Shown piece after piece: positions 36,606-44,767 of a DNA stretch of 64,000 bases; position 1 is the first letter of the stretch, and each line of letters opens with the position of its first letter. Under the pieces are notes generated by a model. That model saw only the letters and a list, made by a program, of their open reading frames with translations. It ran no database searches and had not been told where the DNA came from. The position numbers and the translations under genes are program-made. This DNA is from Acidobacteriota bacterium (lineage in GTDB: Bacteria > Acidobacteriota > Blastocatellia > HR10): assembly GCA_030550025.1 (NCBI GenBank), contig JAUQQC010000003.1:101464-165463 (forward strand). The letters are read 5' to 3'.

Positions 36606-37133
36606 CTATCCACGCGAAGGCCGAGACGGCGAAAGGACTTCTTCCAATCGGGGGAAGAGGACTTGCTCTTCGCGATGAACGTGTTCGACAATGACTTCGA
36701 TGATCCCCTCGCCAATGGCAATCACTTGCTGAACGGTCTCGCGCTTCCCCCCCTCGCGCTTGAGTCGCTGCAACGCCCGTTGAAGTTGCCGACATTCCTT
36801 CTCCAAGCCATTATCGCCGGCCAAGATCGCCCGGATGTCCTGCTGGCGCGAGAGTCCACTCTTCTCCACCAGCGGATGCAGGGTCTCGCGCTCCCGCAAC
36901 ATGTGCGGCTGCACGTGATCCGCGAGAAAGGCACGGAGTGATTCCAAGACGGAAATCACAGCGGCAGCCTCCGCTCGCTTCACCGAGAGCCGTGCGAGTG
37001 ATCGATCCAAACGCCGCAGTTCTTTCAACAAGGCCCGATGCTCTTCACGCAAGGTCTCAATCCCCGTATGAGGCTCCTCAGCGATCCCACGATCGCTAGA
37101 GACACTCAAACGCCCGCCCTTTCGCTCAGCCAT
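36606..37133 (-). CDS. hemerythrin-like HHE-domain protein
   Basis: Hemerythrin domains bind a di-iron centre and sense or carry oxygen or nitric oxide; a general role in iron or stress handling is likely here. The 175 residues contain the spaced histidine/carboxylate pattern of a four-helix bundle: HTGIETLREEHRALL near 20-35, FLADHVQPHMLRERETLHPL near 75-95, and VEHVHREEQVLFPRLEEVL near 145-163. The first 20 residues are polar and have no export signal, so it is cytoplasmic. ATG 37133 follows AGGGAA. A TATAAT -10 lies 40 bp upstream. It has no evident functional tie to the receptor gene downstream of it. Confidence 0.85.
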   Translation of the reverse strand: MAERKGGRLSVSSDRGIAEEPHTGIETLREEHRALLKELRRLDRSLARLSVKRAEAAAVISVLESLRAFLADHVQPHMLRERETLHPLVEKSGLSRQQDIRAILAGDNGLEKECRQLQRALQRLKREGGKRETVQQVIAIGEGIIEVIVEHVHREEQVLFPRLEEVLSPSRPSRG

Positions 37134-37169
37134 GTCATTTTCCCTCCGAAGCCTCGCTCTCACGCGCTG

Positions 37170-37175
37170 ATTATA
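37170..37175 (-). promoter_or_regulatory. -10 element upstream of the hemerythrin-like gene
   Basis: The minus strand reads TATAAT here, 37 bp from the start codon. The only -35 candidate, TTCCTT, 18 bp farther up, is weak. The rest of 37134-37497, about 360 bp, shows no gene or strong structure that I can support. Confidence 0.4.
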
Positions 37176-37497
37176 ACCCGTCCGGGAAGAGAAAAGGAAA
37201 CGGCGCTCGCTTTTTCCCTTCGGGCGAAGGCTTGCTGCCGAAAAGATGAGGAGGGGCCGAGATGTTTATACCCCAGCCCCTCGCTCACGGAGGATCATCT
37301 AGAAGCTCCGGATCACCATGTGACCTCAAGCGGTCCACAGGCACCGGTCGGGCTTCAGCGAAGACTCTCAGCAAAGCGAGATATCGCTTCGCCGGAACAA
37401 ATGATCACCGTGCAGCAAGAGCTTCACTCACAAACATTAGCCCTCACTACATCGTGATCCCGATGGAACTCTTAACCCTCATAAGCTGCTATGATCT

Positions 37498-37590
37498 TCA
37501 CCCACCCTGACTTACCCCAGAGTCCAGCACGTTCACGAACTGGATGAAGAACCTGTAGAAGGCAAAGAGAATCAGCAACCACAGTTCCAT
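37498..37590 (-). CDS. 30-residue hydrophobic membrane peptide
   Basis: The frame encodes MELWLLILFAFYRFFIQ followed by FVNVLDSGVSQGG. The first 20 residues would form a single membrane helix. It is preceded by AGGAGG and AAGGGG at 37595-37606, one of the better ribosome binding sites in the window, and by a 12-bp hairpin and a sigma-70-type promoter. The short length, hydrophobic helix and structured leader resemble both KdpF/CydX-type small subunits and type I toxin peptides. The sequence does not decide between these. I know no named relative, so existence as a gene rests on the promoter-leader-SD arrangement. Confidence 0.5.
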   Translation of the reverse strand: MELWLLILFAFYRFFIQFVNVLDSGVSQGG

Positions 37591-37697
37591 AGAGCCCCTT
37601 CCTCCTTTCTTTGTTCCTTCGAGCGCGTCCACTAACCCGGCAAATCCAACGGACTAGCGGCCCACGCGAAAACCCGCGATCTTTCGGGTTTTCGCGC
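37591..37697 (-). ncRNA. structured 5' leader of the small membrane peptide
   Basis: On the minus strand the predicted transcript opens with a perfect 12-bp stem, CGCGAAAACCCG (37696-37685) with CGGGTTTTCGCG (37676-37665) around an 8-base loop. A second stem follows at about 37625-37662, pairing CCGCTAGTCC with GGGTTAGTGG. The leader ends in a purine-rich SD. It does not match a riboswitch class I know. The first hairpin could also act as a weak terminator for transcription in the plus direction. Confidence 0.45.
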
Positions 37698-37700
37698 TTT

Positions 37701-37728
37701 ATTATATGCAAATGGAGATTTCAGGCAA
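37701..37728 (-). promoter_or_regulatory. sigma-70-type promoter for the structured leader
   Basis: Minus strand TTGCCT (37728-37723), 16 bp, TATAAT (37706-37701). The -10 is a perfect consensus. The predicted start, about 37694-37697, falls on the first base of the 12-bp hairpin. Confidence 0.6.
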
Positions 37729-37791
37729 GTAGATTTTTTCTTTCCACCCACTCGGGCTATTGGGTGGCAGCGAGGATGAATCAGAGAGCCG

Positions 37792-39216
37792 TCAAAGGCC
37801 GTATTGTTTCTTCTTCTTGTGGACGTGTACGCGCGTCGTCCCCAGCAACTCCCCCGCTCGAGTTAGGTTGTTCCCGGATTGCTCCAGCGCCTTCCGGATG
37901 AGGAAGATCTCAAGTGCCTCCTTAGCCTCGTACCACTTGGGCAGCCGCGTCCCGTCCACGATGAATCGCTCTTCCTCGATCCGAATCCGACCTTCGTCCA
38001 TCTTCCGCCGGATCCGCTCAAACTCAGCACGGAACCAAGCATGAGGATACGTAGCGAGAAGCTGATCCGCCCGTGCGAGCCACTCGCGTGCCTTCATGGG
38101 CTGGACCGCGAGCATCAGCTCGGCCAGATAGAGACAAGCGGGCGTCTCGATCTCCCGGCTCTTCAACTTCTCGCCGATCTCCAGCGCTTGCCGAAGGGCT
38201 TTCTCGCTCTCGTAATATCGGCCCTTCAAAAGGGCAACGCGTCCAAGCTGAACGAGGGCACGACCTTTCTCAAACGGATTCGTAGCCAACTCGGCATATT
38301 CTGACGCTTGCCTACTATAGAGATGCGCTTTTTCAAGGTCTCCACACGCGACATACAACTCGGCAAACGATGTCAGGAATGTACTAGCACTCACCACATC
38401 ACCAATCCTCTGAGCAAGCTCAAGGCTTTCTTTCAATAGCAGCTCAGCCTCCTTATATCGTTCAAGTTGGATCAAAGCCAAAGCGATATTGTTGCTCGCG
38501 TGCTCAAGGTCATGAAAAATGCCAATTTTCTCAAATATGCCCTTAGCCCTTTGAAGCACCGCTATGGCCTTATGAAGACACCCCAGGTAGAGATGAAGGC
38601 CGCCAAGGCTGTTCAAAACCAAACCATAATACCGCTGGCCTTCGCTTACCTTCAAGATCCTTGCGGCTTCCTCAAAAAGTTCCTTCGCGGGATCAAGCTG
38701 TCCTTCATAAAGCCTTATCGCTCCCAGATTGAACAACACGAGCCCACGTAGGAATTCGGCACGAGAGTCAGCGTGATCTTTGCTCAACTCGATGGAGCGA
38801 TTGAGGAGTCTCTCCGCCTCCTCGAACCGGGCGCGTCGACGCTCCAAGCGTCCGAGGTTATAGAGGGCGACGGCCTGACGGAACGTCTCGCCGAGGAATT
38901 TATAAAAGTGCAGGGCTATATGGAAGTGCTCTTCAGCCTCTTCGTAGCGGTAGAGCCAGTAACTCAGCTCCCCACGCGCCATGGCGTAGCGGGCGGCGAC
39001 TTCAACCTCCCGGGCTTCCTGGGCGACTTCATCGAGCAAACGCTCGGCCTCATGCAGGTGCGAGAAGTAGATCTCCACTTCGGCGCGAAGCACGTGAACA
39101 ATGGGTGAGTCTTCACGAATCTCCCGCAACGCCTTCTCGGCTGTCGTGAACCGGCCAGCATCAATGAGATCAGCAATGACGGATGCGGTGACCTGAAGCT
39201 CTCGGACTCGTGGCAT
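37792..39216 (-). CDS. TPR-repeat protein with C-terminal Fis-type HTH (paralogue 1)
   Basis: Likely a cytoplasmic transcription regulator. About 400 residues of TPR-like helices (from RFTTAEKALREIREDSPIVH to LYLAELMLAVQPMKAREWL) are followed by a Fis-type HTH: FLIRKALEQSGNNLTRAGELLGTTRVHVHK at residues 440-470. That C-terminal domain is the kind found at the end of NtrC proteins, but there is no receiver and no AAA+ domain. ATG 39216 is preceded by GGAGGGG. The 474 residues align over their whole length with the protein at 43233-44660. Its promoter region carries GGAAAAT direct repeats 22 bp apart. Targets are unknown. The direct-repeat promoters of the carbohydrate units are candidates only. 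Confidence 0.85.
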   Translation of the reverse strand: MPRVRELQVTASVIADLIDAGRFTTAEKALREIREDSPIVHVLRAEVEIYFSHLHEAERLLDEVAQEAREVEVAARYAMARGELSYWLYRYEEAEEHFHIALHFYKFLGETFRQAVALYNLGRLERRRARFEEAERLLNRSIELSKDHADSRAEFLRGLVLFNLGAIRLYEGQLDPAKELFEEAARILKVSEGQRYYGLVLNSLGGLHLYLGCLHKAIAVLQRAKGIFEKIGIFHDLEHASNNIALALIQLERYKEAELLLKESLELAQRIGDVVSASTFLTSFAELYVACGDLEKAHLYSRQASEYAELATNPFEKGRALVQLGRVALLKGRYYESEKALRQALEIGEKLKSREIETPACLYLAELMLAVQPMKAREWLARADQLLATYPHAWFRAEFERIRRKMDEGRIRIEEERFIVDGTRLPKWYEAKEALEIFLIRKALEQSGNNLTRAGELLGTTRVHVHKKKKQYGL

Positions 39217-39279
39217 CGGTATGCCCCTCCCTCGCCAGAAGACAGTCTCCTCAAATACCATGCCGTAATGGCGTCGCTA

Positions 39280-39347
39280 TATGTAGGCGATGGATGCGAC
39301 GCCGTCAAGAGGTGCGGCGGAAAATCCGGTATTTGTCGGAGGAAAAT
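39280..39347 (-). promoter_or_regulatory. promoter and direct-repeat operator of TPR-HTH gene 1
   Basis: On the minus strand: TTGACG (-35, 39308-39303), 17 bp, TACATA (-10, 39285-39280). Upstream, ATTTTCC occurs at 39347-39341 and 39325-39319, 22 bp apart, and the similarity extends into the neighbouring CGG and G positions. Two copies in helical phase just upstream of -35 suggest an activator or autoregulatory site. Confidence 0.5.
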
Positions 39348-39418
39348 ACGGCGTTCGCCGGAGGCGCAACGGACGGGAGACGGCTCCCGACCTTCGGAAA
39401 GAACGCGGGCCTTCCCAC

Positions 39419-40969
39419 TCAGATCAATCGCTGATATTCGCTCAGGTCGAGTCGCCAAACGGGGACGCCACAGAAGCGCTCCCCTTCCGGGCAGGTCGGG
39501 CGGGTCCCGGCCAATTTGCGCAGCGCGCACGGAGGGAGCAGGTATTTCCCGATCGTCGGGTTCACCTCGCGGATCTGTTGAGCCTCATCCACGGAGGCGC
39601 GCCAGATCTCCTCTTGCGCGAGATAGCAGAGCCGCATGGCGTGCTTATGCCGGAGATTGAGCAGATCGGCCGATTCCGTGTAGCGAATGGCGACGGCATT
39701 GGGCAACACGTACATCGCGTACTCGTCGCGGACACCGCGCGTTCGCAGTCGCGCGATGGCTGACCAGATGCGTTCCATGACGTCAAGGTAAAAGCGCTCG
39801 ATCTTCTCCTCGCACCGGATCAACTCGGGCGTGATGAAGTCCGGTTCCGGGCTGAACTGAGCCGTCAGGCACGGACGCGAGGCGGGTGTCAGACGGTGCC
39901 GCTGATCCTGCGAATCGGCAGCATGGCTGAGCTTCTTACGGAAGGTGTAACTCGGATGGTAGAGCGCTCGCGAGAGTTTCGAGAGCATCGTCAGGTTCAA
40001 CGACTCCCCGAGCAACCGATTCCGCGCCGGATCGAGGACCAGCGCGATGGCCGCCCCATCGTCCAACACGGAGCGCGAGACACCAAGGACCTGCCGCACA
40101 GCATCAGCCAGCGTCGCCTCATTATTGAGCTTGTAGTCCACGAGCTTGGAGACATGGCCATCGAGGCTGCGGTCGAATTCCTCGCGAAACGCACGCCGCC
40201 CCTCCCAACCCAAGGCCTCGAAATGGGCGGTGAAGAAGGCGAACTCGGGCGTTTCCTCAAGCGGAATGGGATCCTCAAGGATCCGAGCGTAGAGCGGATC
40301 CCAACGCAAGACCTCGCCCACCATCCTCTCGATGACGAGCCGCTGCTCGTGAGGAGCATCCAGCTGTTGACACAGCCGATGGTAGCGCAGCAGAGTGATC
40401 GCACTGATCGTGTGATACAGATAAGCGAACGTCGCCACGGGCAACACATATCGGGCGACCTCTAAGCACCGCTTTTGGATCACCGCACGATATTTCTTCT
40501 CAGTCGTCCGGCGATAAGGGAAGAGGCGGCGATATTCGCTCTCGACGATCGGGAAGAGCATCTCGGCCAGGCGACGATACGCTTCCATCTGGAACTCGAG
40601 GGTCTCCAAATAAAGCGTCAAGCTCTCTCCGCGCAACGGTGGAATGGCGAAGTTCCCCGGTGCGACTTCGACGTAACGTTGGCTCACCTGTTCGGAATTG
40701 TAAAAGGGGTGCGCATGTAAGAAGGACCAGATGAATTGCCGGGAGACGTTCGCCAGCGAAAATTGAAAATACGCGTGTTCGATAGTCGTATGATGCCCGG
40801 CATGATAGAGCATCTCGGCCAGCGCCTCGGCTCCTTCCCTGAGGTCCTCCTCGCGCACGATCCCTTTGTTGGAGTAGCACGTCCGCGCCGCTGTGAGGAT
40901 CGTCTTGAAGGGGTTCACAAAAGCCTTCTCCAACTTCACGACGGGTTCCGGCGAGAGGAATCGTTCCAT
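39419..40969 (-). CDS. tandem ThyX-like flavin-dependent thymidylate synthase family protein
   Basis: ThyX makes dTMP using FAD and methylene-tetrahydrofolate. A single-domain ThyX has 220-270 residues; this protein has 516 and seems to carry two copies. The N-terminal copy has GHHTTIEHAYFQFSLANVSRQF and then HPFYNSEQVSQRYVEV, where the usual RHRxxSxNExSxRY motif is partly lost. The second copy has DQRHRLTPASRP and then EYAMYVLPNAVAIRY and DLLNLRHKHAMRLCYLAQEEIW, matching the ThyX C-terminal helices. Whether it is the active synthase or a related flavoprotein cannot be told. ATG 40969 follows GGAGCGGAAGGG. No thyA is seen in the window. Confidence 0.8.
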   Translation of the reverse strand: MERFLSPEPVVKLEKAFVNPFKTILTAARTCYSNKGIVREEDLREGAEALAEMLYHAGHHTTIEHAYFQFSLANVSRQFIWSFLHAHPFYNSEQVSQRYVEVAPGNFAIPPLRGESLTLYLETLEFQMEAYRRLAEMLFPIVESEYRRLFPYRRTTEKKYRAVIQKRCLEVARYVLPVATFAYLYHTISAITLLRYHRLCQQLDAPHEQRLVIERMVGEVLRWDPLYARILEDPIPLEETPEFAFFTAHFEALGWEGRRAFREEFDRSLDGHVSKLVDYKLNNEATLADAVRQVLGVSRSVLDDGAAIALVLDPARNRLLGESLNLTMLSKLSRALYHPSYTFRKKLSHAADSQDQRHRLTPASRPCLTAQFSPEPDFITPELIRCEEKIERFYLDVMERIWSAIARLRTRGVRDEYAMYVLPNAVAIRYTESADLLNLRHKHAMRLCYLAQEEIWRASVDEAQQIREVNPTIGKYLLPPCALRKLAGTRPTCPEGERFCGVPVWRLDLSEYQRLI

Positions 40970-41054
40970 AGGCCCTTCCGCTCCTGATCCTGCGAACCTT
41001 CACCGTGAGATCCCCAATGGGGAGTATACGGCGTCCATCCTTTGAGAGCAAGAA

Positions 41055-41078
41055 GGCGATCTCTCGACCGAGATCGCC
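41055..41078. other. 9-bp inverted repeat between divergent genes
   Basis: GGCGATCTC at 41055-41063 pairs with GAGATCGCC at 41070-41078 around a 6-base loop. It lies in the 248-bp gap between the tandem ThyX and FecR-domain genes, which diverge. There is no T-run, so an operator is more likely than a terminator, but no regulator is known. Confidence 0.3.
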
Positions 41079-41121
41079 ATTTGATGCGAGCACGAGGACG
41101 ACCTGGTGCGGCGATGGGGTC

Positions 41122-41150
41122 TTGAATCGGGGCATGATTCGTAGTATCCT
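41122..41150 (+). promoter_or_regulatory. promoter candidate for the FecR-domain gene
   Basis: TTGAAT (41122-41127), 17 bp, TATCCT (41145-41150). The predicted transcript starts near 41157 and leaves a 60-bp leader before ATG 41218. Confidence 0.45.
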
Positions 41151-41217
41151 TGCGCCGGAAGGCTTGGGGAGTGTGCCCCGATCCTTCGCAGGAGCTTAAG
41201 GCGACGGGAGGACGAGG

Positions 41218-42291
41218 ATGAGAAGAACCGTCACGAAGCATTTCGCACTGTTCGCTCTCGGCCTGCTTCTGGGTTTCGGAGGATGGGTCGGGGTCATGGC
41301 GCAATACATCGTTTCGGCGCGCGCCGGACTGGTCAATTACACGCAAGGCGAGGTCTGGCTGCAGACATCTGCGGGTGTGCTCTCGCAACGGCTCGCCCCG
41401 CATCAGCAACTGGACGACGGAGACGCGGTTCTCACCCGAAGTGGCCGCGCGGAGATTCTGCTTAATCCGGGATCGGTGCTCCGACTCGATCATCACACGG
41501 AGATCGTCTTCCATCAAACGGACCTCCCCCGTGTGGAATTCGGGATCAGGGCGGGCACGGCGCTCCTCGAAGTGGTGGGACTGAATCGGGAGGTCAGTCT
41601 TCGGGGACAAACGCCGCATGCCGCCTTTCGAATCAAGAAGAGTGGGCTCTATCGCATTGATGCGCGCGCAGACGCGACGCGCTTGCTGGTCCGAAGTGGA
41701 GAGATGGAAGTGCTCGCCGAAGGGCGAACGCAAAAGCTGAAGAAAGGACAGCAAGCGGTGGTGACCTCCGCTCAGATCGAGATCGCGAAGCTACCAAAGC
41801 GAGAACCGCTCGATGAGTTCGAGCTGTGGGCGAAGGATCGCGCAGAAGTGTTGATCGCGGCGAATCGGTCGCTGACGCGCCGTCGGAATTTCGACTACGG
41901 ATTGATGGCGAGCGCGTGGGTGTTCGATCCCTTCCTGGGCATTTTCACTTTCGTGCCCTTTGGCTTCGACTTCGCCTCGCCTTGGGGGCGGCGTTTGATC
42001 TACCGCTGCCCGTATCCGACGGCTTGGTACGGGGGACCCTATGCGGGCGGGCCCGGCTATGGAGGGACACCGGGCGTGACGCTGCCGACGACCGATCCGG
42101 AGCGTTCACGACCCAGCTTCCGCGCGAGAGACATTCGGGTGGAGCGCGGAGGGACACTCACACCCGGTCCGACTATTGGAGAGCGAGGGGAAGGGCCGGC
42201 CGGGCATCGGCCGATGCTCGCTCCATCAGCGCCAATGGGGGGAGAAGTGCGGTCCGCTCCTGGCCCGGTGAAGGCTCAACGGCATCAGTGA
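41218..42291 (+). CDS. FecR-domain protein with signal peptide
   Basis: FecR domains are beta-rich and often act as periplasmic sensors or scaffolds. In Acidobacteriota, stand-alone exported versions like this are common and uncharacterised. The 357 residues have a signal/anchor (FALFALGLLLGFGGWVGVMA), then the FecR region at about 40-165 (GEVWLQTSAGVLSQRLAPHQ, LLNPGSVLRLDHHTEIVF, RLLVRSGEMEVLAEG). A Tyr/Gly/Pro-rich tail (YGGPYAGGPGYGGTPG) ends the chain. ATG 41218 follows GGGAGGACGAGG. There is no sigma factor or receptor beside it, so a classical FecIRA role is unlikely. A terminator follows. Confidence 0.85.
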   Translation: MRRTVTKHFALFALGLLLGFGGWVGVMAQYIVSARAGLVNYTQGEVWLQTSAGVLSQRLAPHQQLDDGDAVLTRSGRAEILLNPGSVLRLDHHTEIVFHQTDLPRVEFGIRAGTALLEVVGLNREVSLRGQTPHAAFRIKKSGLYRIDARADATRLLVRSGEMEVLAEGRTQKLKKGQQAVVTSAQIEIAKLPKREPLDEFELWAKDRAEVLIAANRSLTRRRNFDYGLMASAWVFDPFLGIFTFVPFGFDFASPWGRRLIYRCPYPTAWYGGPYAGGPGYGGTPGVTLPTTDPERSRPSFRARDIRVERGGTLTPGPTIGERGEGPAGHRPMLAPSAPMGGEVRSAPGPVKAQRHQ

Positions 42292-42351
42292 TGCCGAGGA
42301 CGGAGCGAGGAGCGCGCTTACCGAAAGCGATCTGCGACGTGAGGATCACGA

Positions 42352-42391
42352 AAGGCCGGAGCGAAGGGTGCTCCGGCCTTGATCTTTTTTT
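42352..42391 (+). terminator. rho-independent terminator after the FecR-domain gene
   Basis: AAGGCCGGAGC (42352-42362) and GCTCCGGCCTT (42370-42380) form a perfect 11-bp stem with a 7-base loop. TTTTTTT at 42385-42391 follows. It ends the FecR transcript and separates it from the convergent SDR gene. Confidence 0.85.
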
Positions 42392-42443
42392 GTGCCCGTT
42401 TGTGCCCGGGGGGTATCGGGCCATTCGTTAACGTTGGCACGCT

Positions 42444-43169
42444 TCATCCTTTTCGCGGAGGCTTCGCGGGACGAATCTCCACGCAGCTTGGGAGGCTCGT
42501 CGGGTCGTGCTCGAGCAGATGGAGGACGACGCGCGCGACATCCAAGGGCTTCAACTTCCATGCCGATTCCGGCGTCGGCTCGCGCCCGCCGAACTCGGTG
42601 GCGACGCTGCCGGGCATGACGTAGCTCACGCGAATGTTATCGTAGCGCAAATCCTGCATGATCGCCTCGCTGAACCCGTTCAGGCCGAACTTCGAAGCAT
42701 TGTAGGCCGCTCCCCCAGCGAAGGCATTCTTGCCGGCGAGCGAGCTGATATTGATGATGTATCCGCCGCCGCGCTGCCGCATATGACCGACGACCTCGCG
42801 GCAACAATAGAAAGCGCCCGTGAGATTGGTCTCGATGACCTCGCGCCACTCTTCGGGCGCCAGCTCATAGATGCTGCGGAAGATACCAACGCCGGCGTTA
42901 TTGATCAGAATGTCCACGCCACCGAACGTGCGGACCGCGTATTGAACCAGCTCGCGCACCTGCGCGAGATCCCGCACATCGCACGGGAGAGCCGCGACGC
43001 GTCCCGGCGCCTTGGAACTCAATTCCTCAAGCGTCCGTTGCACCGCTTCCGCTCGGCGCGAGCAGAAGACGACCGCAGCCCCCGCTTCAAGTAATGCTTC
43101 GACGATCGCGCGACCAATGCCGCGCGTTCCTCCGGTCACAATCGCGACCTTTCCCGCCAACGTTCCCAT
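42444..43169 (-). CDS. short-chain dehydrogenase/reductase
   Basis: A cytoplasmic NAD(P)-dependent oxidoreductase with unknown substrate. The cofactor motif is VTGGTRGIG at residues 11-19, NNAGVGIF is near 90, the catalytic Ser is in IINISSLAG near 138, and YNASKFG is near 152. GSVATEF is near 186. A basic SRR after the second beta strand suggests NADPH. 241 residues is the classical SDR length. ATG 43169 has AGGAGGGGG upstream. It follows the second TPR-HTH gene by 63 bp on the same strand, so the two are probably one operon. Confidence 0.92.
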   Translation of the reverse strand: MGTLAGKVAIVTGGTRGIGRAIVEALLEAGAAVVFCSRRAEAVQRTLEELSSKAPGRVAALPCDVRDLAQVRELVQYAVRTFGGVDILINNAGVGIFRSIYELAPEEWREVIETNLTGAFYCCREVVGHMRQRGGGYIINISSLAGKNAFAGGAAYNASKFGLNGFSEAIMQDLRYDNIRVSYVMPGSVATEFGGREPTPESAWKLKPLDVARVVLHLLEHDPTSLPSCVEIRPAKPPRKG

Positions 43170-43232
43170 ATCCCCCTCCTATTGCGCTTGTCCGATGAGT
43201 GGCTTCCGAAGCTCTCCACGGCTCGCGTTTCC

Positions 43233-44660
43233 TCACAGATTGAACTGCCGACGCAGATTATGCACATGCACCTTCGTGATCCCTAGCAATTCCCCGGCCT
43301 TCGTGAGATTCCCCCCGGCTTGCCGAAGCGCGTTCTTGAGCAGGAAACGCTCCAGCGTCTCGCGCGCCACGTACCAATTGGGAAGGAAGTTGCCGTCGAA
43401 GATGAGCTTGTTGTCGGGCGTCAGCTTGATGCGCTCGCTCGTCGCCCGTTGCGCGACGCGCTCGATCTCGCGTTCGATCTGCGGATCGGAGAATGGATGA
43501 AGCAACTCCTGCGCGCGCGCGATCAACTCCTGGGCTCGCATAGGGGAGACAGCGTAACAAGCTTCCGCCCAATACAGGCAGGCGAGGCCTTCCAGTTTTC
43601 GATCGTCCAGACCTCGGGCGATCTCGCGAGCTCGCGAGAGGGTCTGTTCGGCCGCCTCGTGATCGCGCCGTCGCGCGGCGACGCGTCCGAGGAGGATCTG
43701 CGCCTCCGCTCGCAAGACGTCATCTCGCAGGGTCTCGGCATGCTCAAGGGCCGCGCGAGCCGCATGTTCTGCGCGCGCGACATCGTTTCGCTCGAGGTAG
43801 ATCTCGGCGAGCGTCTTGAACATCCGCCCGACTCCCCGCCCATGCCCGAGGCGCTGCAACGCATCCAAGCTCTCGTGTACTGCGTGTTCCGCTTCGTCGA
43901 AGCGCCCCATCCGAACGAGAGCGGCAGCCAGTGTAGGAGTCACTTCGATCAGCGGATCGCCGATCATATATCGGATCAGGATGCGCTGTGCCTCCCCTAG
44001 CTTCTCGACCGCATCCGCACATTCTCCGCATGAGGCGAGCAAAGCGCCGAGCGCGCCCAAAGCGGAAGCGTAATATCGGCCACGTTCCTCATCGAGGAGC
44101 CGCACGCTGGAGTACAGCGAGGCGCGGGCTTCCTCGATCCGTCCCGTTTGAAGGCGCCGCGCGCCCAAGGCGTATTCGAGCACGCCGAGGGCGAAATCGC
44201 CCCGCGCCGTCTCCTCTTCGGTCAGGAGTGCCTTCGCTTGTTCCCACAGCGCTTCCGCTTCTTCTCCGTCCCCGCGCTTGCACTTCGTCACTCCCAAATA
44301 ATACAGCCCGCGAGCCAGATGACAACGAGCGCGCAGGAGCTTGTAGAGGCAGCACGCCCCTTCCAAAATCTCTCCCGCTAACTCCCACTGTTCCTGCTCC
44401 AGATGGCACTGGCCGAGAGCGAGAAGGTAACGCGAGAGCGAACGCGCTCCCAATCTCCAAGGATCAACCTGCGCGAGGCGTTCCCGGGCCGACTCGAGGC
44501 GACCGAAGTAGAGGTTCACTTCGGCCTCCAAAATCGCTACGAGGGGATCGGCGTTCGTCCTGAGGTGGGGAAGCATCCGATCCGCTTCTTCAAATCTTCC
44601 CGCGTCAATCGCCTCCATGAGCTTCACGACCAATGCAGACTCTTCCCTGGTCGCTTTCAT
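43233..44660 (-). CDS. TPR-repeat protein with C-terminal Fis-type HTH (paralogue 2)
   Basis: Like the protein at 37792-39216, it has TPR-like helices over about 410 residues (RFEEADRMLPHLRTNADPLV through LYWAEACYAVSPMRAQELI) and a Fis-type HTH at the end: FLLKNALRQAGGNLTKAGELLGITKVHVHN, with the linker NKLIFDGNFLPNWYVARE shared nearly word for word. 475 residues; no receiver or AAA+ domain. ATG 44660 follows GGGGGAGGGGGG. Its promoter has perfect 11-bp repeats (TTTTCACAAAC twice, 20 bp apart). It precedes an SDR gene. I infer that it is a regulator, perhaps of itself. The two paralogues lie within 6 kb. Confidence 0.85.
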   Translation of the reverse strand: MKATREESALVVKLMEAIDAGRFEEADRMLPHLRTNADPLVAILEAEVNLYFGRLESARERLAQVDPWRLGARSLSRYLLALGQCHLEQEQWELAGEILEGACCLYKLLRARCHLARGLYYLGVTKCKRGDGEEAEALWEQAKALLTEEETARGDFALGVLEYALGARRLQTGRIEEARASLYSSVRLLDEERGRYYASALGALGALLASCGECADAVEKLGEAQRILIRYMIGDPLIEVTPTLAAALVRMGRFDEAEHAVHESLDALQRLGHGRGVGRMFKTLAEIYLERNDVARAEHAARAALEHAETLRDDVLRAEAQILLGRVAARRRDHEAAEQTLSRAREIARGLDDRKLEGLACLYWAEACYAVSPMRAQELIARAQELLHPFSDPQIEREIERVAQRATSERIKLTPDNKLIFDGNFLPNWYVARETLERFLLKNALRQAGGNLTKAGELLGITKVHVHNLRRQFNL

Positions 44661-44767
44661 ACCCCCCTCCCCCGATGAGGTTCGCCACGTGCCTCCTGCC
44701 CCACGCACATCCGGCACGACCTCCTGGCCAGACCACGTCCCAGGTTCGCGGCCTCTTTCGGGTACCG

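Noticed and set aside
37472-37711. 79-codon minus-strand frame over the structured leader
   Set aside because: It would start within the predicted promoter, is arginine-rich and lacks an SD; the 30-codon frame inside the region has the SD and hydrophobic pattern.
40970-41135. Possible small protein VVLVLASNGDLGREIAF upstream of the tandem ThyX
   Set aside because: The frame continues out of phase through the ThyX gene, there is no SD, and no family is recognised; kept only as intergenic sequence.
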